Assembly (NCBI RefSeq): GCF_036898095.1
Contig: NC_090768.1
Location: forward strand, 47,234,920 to 47,298,919
Reading direction: 5' to 3'
DNA from: Palaemon carinicauda
Lineage: Eukaryota > Arthropoda > Malacostraca > Decapoda > Palaemonidae
Length of the DNA: 64,000 bases
Below the pieces are notes generated by a model. It worked only from the letters and a program-made list of their open reading frames with translations, ran no database searches and was not told the DNA's origin. The translations under genes and the position numbers were made by a program. Shown here piece by piece: positions 1 to 12,200 of this stretch (the stretch's first letter is position 1; each line of letters begins with the position of its first letter).

Positions 1-138
1 TAAAAAACGACTACTGAAACCGATACTGTTATTTCTGTGGATCTAGGAAGTCTTTCGAACGGTACATAGTCATAGAGTGGATTAGATAATACTAAAATAT
101 ATGGAATCTTAAGTTGAAGGTAACACCTAACCCTTTCA

Positions 139-139
<1 letters not shown>

Positions 140-224
<85 letters not shown>

Positions 225-250
225 TAATAATAATAATAATAATAATAATA
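140..250. repeat. (AAT)n microsatellite
   Basis: An almost pure run of AAT units with one interruption (AAC). Simple trinucleotide tracts of this kind recur through the window and often mark the tail of dispersed repeats. Confidence 0.95.
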
Positions 251-2360
251 CTGTTTGATAAGTTTCTGCCTTCAACTTGCTAACTCTTATTACACTTCTT
301 GATCTGCACTGGTCAATCAAGCAATCAATAATAATAATAGGGAAGTGGGAAATATGGGGAAAGGAAGAGTACCCCTGGATACAATCCAGTTTATAGCTCA
401 AAGGCAGGTACTCGGGAAGGGAAAGATTAAGGAAATAGGGAGAAAGAGAAGTACAGGAGAAGAATAAAAGAGAGGGGCAGACCCTCTTGCGACATTAGGA
501 AATTGGTATTATTATTTTTTTTCTTTACTAGAATAGCGAGCTATTTACATCGCATTTTCAAAGACAGTGACCATGCAAATAAATCCAAGAATACATAAGG
601 AATCTAAGATTGCTACCATTATGTTGTACACCAGGCATTATAACTATAATAATCAAGAACACCGTTTGTCGGTAATCACTCAAAACAAGGAATTAAATTG
701 ATTATATAGCCCCAATTGCCTGAAATGTACACGAAAATCATGTGGTTTCCTCAAAGCTAAGGGAAACACTAAAGTAAATATGAGCAAATATGGACTCATT
801 GTCCAATGCTCAGAAATATGAGAAATGATTTCTGAGAAGAAAAAGAAGTAGTCTCTGAAGAATTTGTGGTAGCTCAGATAAATTGGTGACCTGATGTGAT
901 AGCAAGTACAGAGTAGCAGGAGATAATGTGAGACTGGTTTTAAAGACGAATTATGTGGTGGTTAAGGAAAGGACTGGCTAGCAATGAATTTCTTTGTTGA
1001 TGGAGGGAAGTTTTGGACCATACATGAAACATTTGGGTGCTAGAGCTTTTGGTAATAGAGAAGTTAAAAATAAAGCAACAATAAAAAATCATCTAATGTT
1101 CCTGGTTTCTCATCGCCTATACACAAAAATCAACAATAATATTATGGACACTTAAAATGGAGTAGGCCTACATACTTCTTTATTGCTATGTTAGCTTCCG
1201 TGTTGTTTATATTTTCATTTACATATGCAAACCTTAACTTTGTAATTTCTGTTTGTTTATTTTATTTTACAATGAAAAGTATAGCTAGCCAAACTTCTGC
1301 CGTGAATTAATCAAAAGGGTGTTCAGCACTAAACTTTCGAACGTAGTCTTATACAAATGGGAGTTTTGGAAATGGACACTGAATAACATCAAGAAGTAGG
1401 CCTATACGAACACCAAGAATAATAGTTCACTACACGAGGAATAGTGAGATTGAAGGTAAGGAATTGTAATAATAAAATTTGTGCTTGGTGGTCACAATAA
1501 GGCAAAAATTACCGCTTAAAGAATTGCATCCGATGAGAATAAAGACAATATATTTTTCATTTACTATTAAACTCATTCGCCAAACTTTTTAGCATATTTA
1601 AAGAATTAACGTAACACCAGACTCCAACGTCATCGGTCTATGGACTTTGGATAAGACATAGATATGAGGAACATGTCTTTATTCATAGACGTAAGTTTCG
1701 TAAACTACGATACAATTCTAAATTATCCTCATAATTTATTTTTAATTTAAAAATTGTATGAGCGATATTTTGATAAACATTCATATATTGCCGAACACTG
1801 CATTTTACTACCAGACTCTGGCCTTAGACTAAGACTTTGGAAGTTTTTTCGTCATGATAGCGAATTTCATGTTTAGCAAACCATATATCCGACAGAATAC
1901 ATAACAAAAATACCTTAATTCATTGCCGGTGTACCTTTGGCCCATCTTGTTTCTTATCTAAATGCAAGGGATGCTGCCACAGAAGACGTGTCAAAATCTA
2001 CAAACAATTTGTGTAGAACTGCAGTATTGCCATTCGATAACACTTTGCATGGAAAAGGAAATCGGGCATAGTCTGGTAATATTACTACAAGTTTACAACT
2101 AGCAAACAACACAAATAATATGGATAAAGCATACCCCTGTTAACTACATGATAAATGGAGTTTTTTTGTTACTTATAGATATAATTCAATGTCAAGGTAA
2201 GCACGAGTGTAAAGAACAAGATTTTGTCTGTTGTACGATAACTCTTACCAGCATTCGAAAGTGAGTAGGAAGTAACCCTAAGTCAGTGCGTTACCTTTCG
2301 GATATATTTTATTCATGTATCGACCAACAGAACGATTTTCTATTTACAAATAAACATTTT
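251..2360. other. AT-rich upstream DNA, no gene seen
   Basis: No open frame of useful length, no RNA gene and no recognisable transposon was found here on either strand. A short purine-rich stretch lies at about 350-480. Confidence 0.5.
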
Positions 2361-2361
2361 A

Positions 2362-2363
<2 letters not shown>

Positions 2364-2430
<67 letters not shown>
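2364..2430. repeat. (CT)n microsatellite
   Basis: Uninterrupted CT dinucleotide run of about 66 bases. Confidence 0.95.
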
Positions 2431-2436
<6 letters not shown>

Positions 2437-2741
2437 AGCAATGTTGCAAAACGTGAATATTCTTCTTTTATCGTATATCCTAGAGTCTTAGTCCATTTTC
2501 AATAGATCAAGCTCCTTACTATTCTATATATTAACAGCTAAACTTGTATTTAAAACACTGAATTACCACGAGTTTAAACTTGTGAACCAACCTAGCTATA
2601 TCAATATATATACTGTATGTTATGTTACCTAAATATAACATGTGCCTAATCTAGGCTACTGATATAAAGAGATTATTTCTAATAAATCAAAATCCCAATA
2701 AAATAGAATGTGATGATACTTATTGATATCAATAATGATTT

Positions 2742-2761
2742 CACTCACACACACACACACA

Positions 2762-2842
<81 letters not shown>
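2742..2842. repeat. Compound (AC)n/(TA)n microsatellite
   Basis: An AC run of about 20 bases passes directly into a TA run of about 75 bases. Read on the minus strand it gives a spurious Tyr-Ile open frame, which is not a gene. Confidence 0.95.
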
Positions 2843-2843
<1 letters not shown>

Positions 2844-2941
2844 ACGTAAAATAACATTTGCTCATGTAAGTAGTAATTGAAATGGCCCATATTCAGGCAA
2901 TACCATTATAAAAAACAAACAGGGAAAATATAGCTTAACTT

Positions 2942-2942
<1 letters not shown>

Positions 2943-3027
<85 letters not shown>

Positions 3028-3028
3028 T
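2943..3028. repeat. (AAT)n microsatellite next to SEC63 start
   Basis: About 28 AAT units ending 131 bases before the SEC63 start codon, so it lies in or beside the promoter or 5' UTR. The minus strand reads as a poly-isoleucine frame, an artefact of the repeat. Confidence 0.95.
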
Positions 3029-3159
3029 GGGAGAAAACAACTTAAACAAGGTACAACAACTCTTGCGACAGACGACGATATCTCGACGGCACGAGTTGTC
3101 TGGCAGCTAGTGTAGACGTGTACTGGCAATACTGGTTTATGTGAGTTGGTCGTTTCACG
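3029..3159 (+). promoter_or_regulatory. Probable SEC63 5' UTR / promoter-proximal region
   Basis: Non-repetitive, relatively GC-rich stretch between the AAT tract and the SEC63 ATG. No TATA box or clear initiator is visible, so the transcription start is unknown. The call rests only on position. Confidence 0.4.
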
Positions 3160-3283
3160 ATGGGTGGACAGAAGTTCGAGTATGATGAGTCTGGATCTAC
3201 ATTTTTCTACTTTCTCACCAGCTTCTTGGCCCTTGTCCTTGTACCATGCACCTACTACTTTTGGCCCGCCGCCGTAGCCGAAG
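3160..3283 (+). CDS. SEC63: SEC63 coding exon 1
   Basis: Start codon and first 41 codons plus one base, including membrane segment 1 (about residues 15-34). Opens MGGQKFEYDESGSTFFYF, close to the family consensus. Donor is GTAAGA. Confidence 0.93.
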
Positions 3284-6200
3284 GTAAGACTGTATAAAAT
3301 GCTTATGGTTACGTGTACTAATGAAAATGTCCGAAGTCGAGTTTCCTAGAATGGTTCCTAGTGTATAATTTCTTAATATTACCTCAATCTGGCTTTCTGT
3401 GACAATGACGCACTACGAGATCTATGAAATATTAATTTAAACCAATTGATTGTATAAATAATCCGTAATTCCTCGCGGAATTGAACGCCAGAGCCTCAAT
3501 TGAGGCCAGGTAACGGGACTTGCAGCCAGCTAGGCACCGCATACTCTGGCAGCTGTTGACATCGGCTTTGGGATCGTGACGTATTGCCTAAATTGCCTTT
3601 ATGGCAGAACAGAAGTCTTGGTTGCCATTTTAGATATGCCACAGAATATATTTCTTCTTACAGACATCCCCAGTTATTCCCTCTCTTCTATCTGTGTCCT
3701 CTTAAGTTTCGTGAATCGCCTATCCGAATCTACCGTAGTCAACCATAGGATAGGCAAACACTTCTATGTTTTAGGCCTATTGATTGTTGTATTTTCGGTT
3801 TTAAATACTAGTGGCATGAAAAATAGTATTCGGGTTATATCTCATTATGGTCAGAGTCTGATGGCTAACTTTATTTGGATGTTTAAGTTCTCAGGTTAGG
3901 CCTATCATAGACAAAGTTTTGTTTCCCTGGTTTTAAGCCATTATTATTATTTATTATTACTACTACTACTATTATTACTACCATTATTATTGTTATAAGC
4001 CAAGATATAACCCTAGTTGGAAAAGTAAGATGCTAATGAGCCCAAGGGCTCCAACAGGAAAAAAAAGTTAGGAAATAAGAAGATAAACTACAAGAGAAGT
4101 AATAAACAATCAAAATAAAATAATTTAAGAACATTAATATTAAATTAGATCTTTCACATATAAATTATACAAACTTCAATAAAAAAGCCTTCCTAGACTA
4201 TTATGTATGCGGGGCTTTGTCTAAGTCCAAATGATGAGGCTAACTGGTGACAGAATAACGTAAGGGTCATGTTGAGAATGTAAAGAATATAATTTTATGA
4301 CCACTTGGTTGGTAATTCAACAGAACTCTTTAAGTTAAATATAAAACAGTTAACCTTTAATTTATCTATTGATATGAGTAAAGATGTAGGAAAACCCATA
4401 AAAATACCTTGTTAAGTATGTTAAACCCAAAACAATGGGAATTAACCATATACTCTTATCTAGGAATATACGAAGGTCGTAAATGATAAATTTATAAAAA
4501 GGTATTGTTCAGTTATAACAACAGTAATTCAAAAAAATATTTATAATTCATATCTTTAGTCAGAAAAGTTTCTGTGATGCATCCTTACTTAACCTAATCC
4601 AGGGTGTCGTGTTTTTAACCTGGCCTGGGCCTTAGACCTCAATGGAGGCCATTTTGGGCCAAACCTGGGAGCCTTTGTATATCAGCGGCCAGATCACTTC
4701 ACGTGCATTAAAAATGGACAACTAATCTAAACTCCCCCCCCCCCCCCCAACCTAACCTACAAGCTGTTTCCTTACCTGACGGGAGGGCTAACGCCCCCCT
4801 GGTACCCCTCTTACGCAACTCCATTCTTAGTTGGCCATCTTCATATATACCCCCAAACCAGACTTAGCCTGCTGTAGATAAAATAGAATTATAGGGATGT
4901 GCGTGAACTTGGTTCAGGAATTGGGCAAATTAATTGCCAATGACAATGTTCTATACTGTGTAAGACTATTGCTTCACTAACAGTAATGGAAAGTTACGTC
5001 CTGAACTGTAAAAGATTTTTCGGGTAGTTTGTAGCGCTACGGCCAAGCGTCCTAATTTGCTTATTATCGCTCCGACTGTTATCTTGTATAGAATAAAAAC
5101 GTTTGGAAATGGTCTACGGATCTTAAATATGTGCTTAAACGCACACTTTTATGTTTTTTGCCGAAAACCCTAAATTACCGTGGCTCGAGTTCTTACTCCG
5201 GCCACGAATCTTCTCGGTCCCGTAGTAGGTAAGGGGGGGGGGGGGTCCGGGGTGGCAAAGCCCCCCCTGGGTAAGTATACGGCTTTTAGCATAGGTTAGG
5301 TGGGTTTTTTAAGTTAGCTTCTCCCGCCAAAATCGTTTTTAGACTGACGGCCACAGTTCAGAATATTCCCGTTTTCTACGGGATCTGGCCGTCACCCTAC
5401 AAAGGCTCCGATTTTTCAGTCGTGGGAACTATTTATTGACAATTGAGTGCAGTATTTTATTGCTTAAGTTTAAAGAAATATATGAAATAGAGTGGTAGGT
5501 TAAAATTTACCTTGTAAAGTGGTTGGAAGGAATGGGACAAGAGAGGAACAGGATGGTAATCAAGATACTCAGGCACTATAGGTAAATAAAGCACAGCGCG
5601 AAAGAAAGAAAATCCACCTTGTCATGAGAAGTGACGACTGTATATTATAATTGAACTTTTATTAAGTTTTATTTTATTGATATTGCATCCTTTGCAATAT
5701 CTTTTTCTCCTTCATGCCCATTATCACAGTTCAAAAACCAGAATGTCAGTCAACGCGAGATTCCTGGTTTTGCTTACTTCCTGACTGCAAACTTAGAAAA
5801 AGTTACCAATGATCTGATTTGATTACTCTTGTGCTTTGCGACCACACATCAGTGGTAAAAGGGTGAAGAAAAGAGCAACAAAAAAACTTTTCTTTCAGAC
5901 TAAGGGAGGTCATTGACTGTACCTTTTCACCATTGTCTCCTTCGTCATCAGCAAGAACTCAAGACAGTGGTGTAAGCACAATTTCAGCTTCCAATAAGAA
6001 TCTCCTGTGACGCAGGTATTACAGGCAGAGGTGAGGAAACGTCAGACAATGTCTACTGCCCATGACCTGTGGGATGTGACCCACAGGTCTCTAGACATTG
6101 GTCTCACGACCTTTTGTAACTGCATAGCTGGTGGTATAGCTAGCTACCTTGGCTCCTCTCACATGAACATTAACATCAAACCAAGGGCAAGAGTTTTGTG

Positions 6201-9200
6201 TGATTCTGGGACGAAAATGCCTACCTGTTGAATAGGTTGACATAAGTCTTGTTTCATAGGATATATATAACTGCTGAGTTTTAACCTTCTTTCTGATTAT
6301 TATCTTTTTTAGTATATCTCATATATAGTTTATTTGCTATTTCCTTTCCCCACTGGTGTGTTTTCCCTTGGAAGCCCTTGGACGTATAGCATCCTGTTTT
6401 TTCGGCTGGGTTGTAGCTTTGCCGTTAATGATAATAATAATTTAAGACCTAGGTTTAATTATGACTAATAATTTCTGTGTTCTATGAAACTTATTGGGAA
6501 GCATGGTCATTCCAGTGGTGGTGTAATGTCCGTAAGAATGTGATAGATTGACCATAAGGTTAGCTTTTCAAAATTACAGTAGACTTACTATAACAGAAAA
6601 AAATCACTATGATCGTTGAATTGAAGTACAATACAATACAGTGTTTTGCAGGATGGAATTCTGTTTTAGCTTTGACCGCAGGTAATGTTTCATTACGAGC
6701 CAGTCAATGGTCAAACTTTTATTGGACCATTGAGATAGTCTAATATACTGTACATTGGTTTGAGCCCGGTATTATATAACTGTGTAAAGTGATAACACTG
6801 ATGCTAAACCAGTACTGCGGTGGGATTTCATGATTAGATAAGCATATACAGTAGATCTAGATAAATTGCATGAAAAAGATTAATTGAATTGTAAATTGCA
6901 TCACAAAGATTAATTGAATTGGAGCAGCTAAATATCTATAATTTTCTTGTTTATATATTTTTAGATTATGCTACCAGTTATTGTCTTTGTGGATAGATTA
7001 GTATAGTTTATCCCTTTTATGGTCCGTCATGAACAGATCTTATAATCTTTACATCAAGCAGATTTAGCAGAGAGGATAGAGGTATCATGTTCAAAATTAA
7101 AACATTTTAGAACAAGAAAAGTTCTTTTGAGAGTGCAGACCTCTGCCACGGCAAATTATTTCTCAAAACCAGGTTGCCATTCTCAGAATCAGTTTAGACC
7201 GTGACAACCTTGTACAAACTTGAAGTTAAGGTTAGGGTTAATTTTGTTGACCTTTTGCTTGACCTTGGCCTTGACTTGTGACCTACAACCTTCAATTGTG
7301 GATCACTTCCACATCTCAACGTAACAATTAATCCCTGAAAGTTTCACTTCTGTATGAGTAAAATTTGTGGCCAGGAAGTTATTCACAAACAAACAGACAA
7401 ACCTACAAACGGGCGAAAAAATAACCTCCTCCCAACTTTATTGGCGAAGGTAACATTTCTTATTGCGCCCAAGATGAATGGAAAAGCAGTTTAAGATACT
7501 GTGTGCACTAACTCAAACTTGATAAAAAAGCCTTAGTTGAAAGTTAGAACTGTCAAGGGACTCCTTCATTACACAATGCGATGGTAAGTCTGTTCCTGGG
7601 TTTCCTACTGAGGAAGGAACCTGAAGATTGCCCACAAAAAAAAAAAAAAAAAAGATATACTGTAACCCTTAAATGGCAGAAGGAGCGTTGTTCTTCTGGT
7701 CCTTCGGTTTAAACAAGGATGAAGAAAGAGGAGGATTAAGTGCTTATGGGGGTTCTTTCTCAAGGTTAGTTAAGCAGGAATGGATCACAAGGATAGCAAG
7801 CGTTAATGTCTTTGCTGAACTTCCATGGTTGCCTTTTAAGAACCAATATTCCAAGAAATAAGAGTCGAGATGCTTGATAATGGAATCGCAGGGAGAGCAA
7901 TTATAAATTCCAATGCCTTAAAAAGCCTACAGGTCAAACACCCAGTGTAAATCTGTGGCTGACTACCATAATTAACTCTTTGAGTGCCTTTGTACATATT
8001 ATACCTTTGATTATTACCAGTTTTTTTTCCATAAATTTATACTTGTATAATTTACAAAATACATAAAATTATGTGTCAATTGAAAGGAAATGTATGCAGC
8101 TATACAGTATGATAAGACAATTTATAAAATCTTATCTCAGATTTTGTGATAAAATGTGCAAAATGTTCCCAAATAGAGCCTGGGGCTTGAGTGTCAAATT
8201 TTTTGGTGAGGTTGAATGTCAAATAATTTTGTGAGGAGTTGTCTCTCAAAGGGTTTAGTAGAATAGGTAGAGAATGGGTAAGACCACAAGTTTCAAAAGC
8301 TAAAATTCACATTCTAGAAGAGAGAGTAAAACCTGACAGAGTCATGTGTTAGGGAAGGAGTACCTACAGTAAATGTTTAGTTTTTAGTGTCAGTGAAATG
8401 TTGCTTTTGTTAGGTAATCACTAAATAAGTGTGTGTATGTGAAAAATTCATTGTAAAAGGGGGGATGTCTTTTTTTTTTATTTGAAACCACAAGTTATTT
8501 GATTTATAACTCCTCTTTAAATTTTTTATTTTCATAACTTCACTTGTACTGAGCATTTTTGTGGTATTCAGGGATAAGGAATAGTTGTACCTGAGACATT
8601 ATTGAGGATAAAAACACATTACAGTTTCTTACATCTATATTAATTTTATTTTTCCTGTAATTTCTTTGAGCCACAGTACTTTATGTTGTGAAAGTTGCAC
8701 AGCACTATGTTGTAAATAATTTTACTACTGCATGGATGGTGAAGTACTGTACAGTATATGTATTTATCAATTTCTGGTGTAACATACTATGAAAAAAAGG
8801 AACTTTTAATGATGAAAATTTTGTTTTGATACAGAGGAGCAAGAAAAAGAACAGTGTGAGGTAGTCCTACGGAAATATTCAAAACTTAAGAAACCGGAAA
8901 AATGGAAAGGATTGCAGAAAGTAACGCAGTAAGTTTCAATTTTATTTCTCTTTTACCGTTATATATAGTTACCAATTTATCAATTTGCTTTGTTCAGTAG
9001 TTAACATGCTTTTATACCACTTCTTTATACATTTTTAATTACTAAGAATTAGCCCACTGTTTATCTGCTTGTATTTTCTTCCACAGACGTATGATTATTG
9101 TCGCAGGATGGATACTCATGGCTTACCTTGTGTATAAAATACAACAGTTTGACTATGAATATGCAAATTTTGACCCTTATGATATACTTGGTGTTGGTGT

Positions 9201-12200
9201 GGTAAGTATGGTTTTTACTTTTCAAACTATAGTATACTCTTCATCCAGTTGACTAATTCTTTTAAAGTATGTAGTAGATCTTTTTCTCTGAAAATTTAAG
9301 AAGTTACATTTTATGTTGGAAGGCAAGGCCAAATTTTAAAGTACAATATCTTTCATGAGTAAATCCCATATATGTGTGGCTTTCATTGTACATGCAAAAC
9401 ATGGTTTTTCAATATTAATCTTACCCGATAATCATGTAGCTGTCAACTCCGTTGCCCGACAGAATTCTACGGAAGGGATACGCCAGCGATCGCTATACAA
9501 GAGGGGGGTGTACTCACCAGCGCCACCTGTGGCCAGGTACTGCAGTACTTCTTGTTGACACCACCTCCAATTTTTCCTCTGTCGTGCCTCCGGCTAGACC
9601 TACATGGATACGCTGTTGATTCTGGAGTTTTTGCTCACGATTTGGTGATGTATTTGCTCTAGAGTTTAGCTTTCGCTATTCAGGAAGTTTTATCATTAGC
9701 TTAGCTAGCTTTTGGAATTAATTTGATTAATTATGGTGACGAAGAGAGTATGAACTCTCTTTCACTTTTAAATGGCTGACCCTTCCCTTAGACGGAAGTG
9801 TTGGTGTCTAAGAGAGTATAGACTCTCTTTCTTAATTTTGCTTAAGAAAAGTTATAGATTTATTTTATATCTCTCCGCCTTTTATAGGCCTCTTCGATTA
9901 ACTTCCTTTTATTATAAACTTATTAAAATTAATTCTTATATTTGTTTATATTCGACCTTTCCTAATAGTAGGCGGTCTTTTCTTGGTACCGAAGTTAATT
10001 AACATTGAGCCCGTCATTTCGGTTTTACCTGTTAACATATTATGCTATTTTAATGTTTTTGAAAGAATTTCTTTGATAGTCTCGTACTGTTTTCAAAGTT
10101 GAACTAACGTTTTGTTTTGTCTCTGCAGTTGTTGACGTTCAGAACGTTCAACTTGCGCTCTATCGTTACGATAGAGAGAGAATTTTCACGGTGTCACGTT
10201 GCAGTAAGAGTAAACCGTTTCTAGCGTTTTGTTCATTCTTTCTTAGCTTAATGGTTTTAATTCTAATAAAAGAACTTTTTATTTGGGAAATCTTTCAGTT
10301 TTTTTTTCCTTTAACAATAATATGTTTTAACGATATATATGATTGGGCTCTTCTCTCAGGTTCTAAGTCAAGAGAGAGAGAGAGATAGAGACGGAGGGAG
10401 AGAGAGGAGGATAAACGTTTCGTTCAAGCGAGTAACGTTGTTATCGTTTTTGCTCTTCTCCCTAGTCTCTTTAGGGGAAGAAGGTAAACGTTTCTAGAGT
10501 TTTATTCTTGTTCTCAAGCTTTATGCGGTGAGAGATTTTAAACGTAGTTTATTTGATCTAGTGTTTAGTCTCTTTCCAGCCACTGAATTATTTATCTTTC
10601 ATTAGATTTTTCTGTTACATTGTAATTCTGTTTTCGCAATTACTAACTTTTAAGGAAGGATAGAATTGCGTGTTTCAGGTACAAACCACTTAAAGTTTCG
10701 AGTTCAGTGAAATAAGTGCAAACAGAAAATCAAAAGTGATAAGTGATAAGCGCAAAGTGTTACAGTGTTGCGTTCGAGGGTTCGTCTGTTCGTGCCAGTT
10801 GTTCGCCTAGTCTGGGACCTCTTACAAGCTCCCAAGCCCAGGGGAGAAGTAATGTCGAAGGACTTATGGGTTCAGCAGGCCTTGATCGACGAACAGACGT
10901 TTTCCCTCCGTGGTTTCGGGTGTATCTACACACGTTGCCGACGTGATCACCCCACCCACACAAAGACGAGAGAGCCCTTTTATTCCTCGTCTGCGGAAGA
11001 GGTTTCTCGCAGAAACCATGGACCAAATCTTGCAGCTTTTAAGTGCAAGTCGGTCCCTTCCGCACAAGTCCAACTCCTAGGTGTAGCCATTAGCCCTGGG
11101 TCAGTTCGGACTTGCTGCAGTACGACAACTGCACACCTCCCAGAGAGGCAAGGTGGTATCGCAACAGGCAGTAGCTCCGTCTGTTGCCGCACCAGCTGTT
11201 TTAGACCCTCAGTCTCAACGGACAGTAGCTCCGTTTGTTGTTGTCTTTCTTAAACTCTAGTGGTCTATACTGCAGACAATGCAGTCTCAGCTTGCGGTGT
11301 TGATGCAGGAGTTTCAGGCAGAGAAGGTTAATACACCTCCTCCTGCGAACGCTCCTCCTCCTCTGCGCAGTACAATCTGCCAGACGTATGAGGTTGAGGT
11401 TCCTCTAGCTACCTCCATGCGTGAGCTGCCGCGTTGGGAGTTGCCAGATACCAGCGCTGTGCAGCAACCTCCACTTTCCTTGAGGCAGGAGCCTCTTACC
11501 ACGCAGCAACCTCCTCAACAATGGGGGCAGGAGCCTTATGCCTTACAACCTCCTCTACCCTTGAGGCAGGAGTTTCTTGCATTACAACTACCCTCGAGGC
11601 AGCAACCTCTTGAGGTACGACAACCTCTTCCATCCTTGAGGCAGCCACCTCAACTCTCGCAACAACCACCTCCACTTTCCTCGAGGCGAGAACCTCAACT
11701 CTCGAGGCAAGCACCTCAAGAACCTCAACTCGTGAGTCAAGAGCCTCTCTCTGCGCAGCCACCTCAACCCTTGAGGCAAGCGCAACTCTTGAGGCAGGAA
11801 CCTCATGCTATGAGTCAGCCACCTCAACGCATGCATCTGCCACTTTCTCCTCAGCTTGAGCCTCTTCCCATTCAACTTGAACCGCAGTCTATGCAGCATG
11901 AGCCTCTCTCTGCGCAGCTACCCCCTCAACCCTTGAGGCAGACGCAACTCTTGAGGCAGGAACCTCACAGGATCAAACCATGAGGCAGGAGCCTCATGCT
12001 ATGCGGCATCCTCCTCAACCCATGAGGCAGGAGCCTCATGCTATGCGACATCCTATGGGCTCTCGTGGCATGGTTGGTTTCGACCTGGCCTTTCATTAGA
12101 AGGGGCTAGTGTTCGATCCCAAGTATGAGGTAGAAATTTATTTCTATTTGAACACGATGTTGTGTTGATATTTATCCATATTGACTCATTAGAGGTAATT

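Noticed and set aside
2656..2865. Minus-strand Tyr-Ile repeat frame
   Set aside because: It is produced by the TA dinucleotide tract.
2935..3129. Minus-strand open frame with a long isoleucine run
   Set aside because: It is the translation of the AAT microsatellite; no homology and no start context.
10760..11253. Several overlapping frames on both strands in DIRS copy 1
   Set aside because: Only the + strand gag-related reading has a counterpart in copy 2; the others are shadows in GC-richer sequence.
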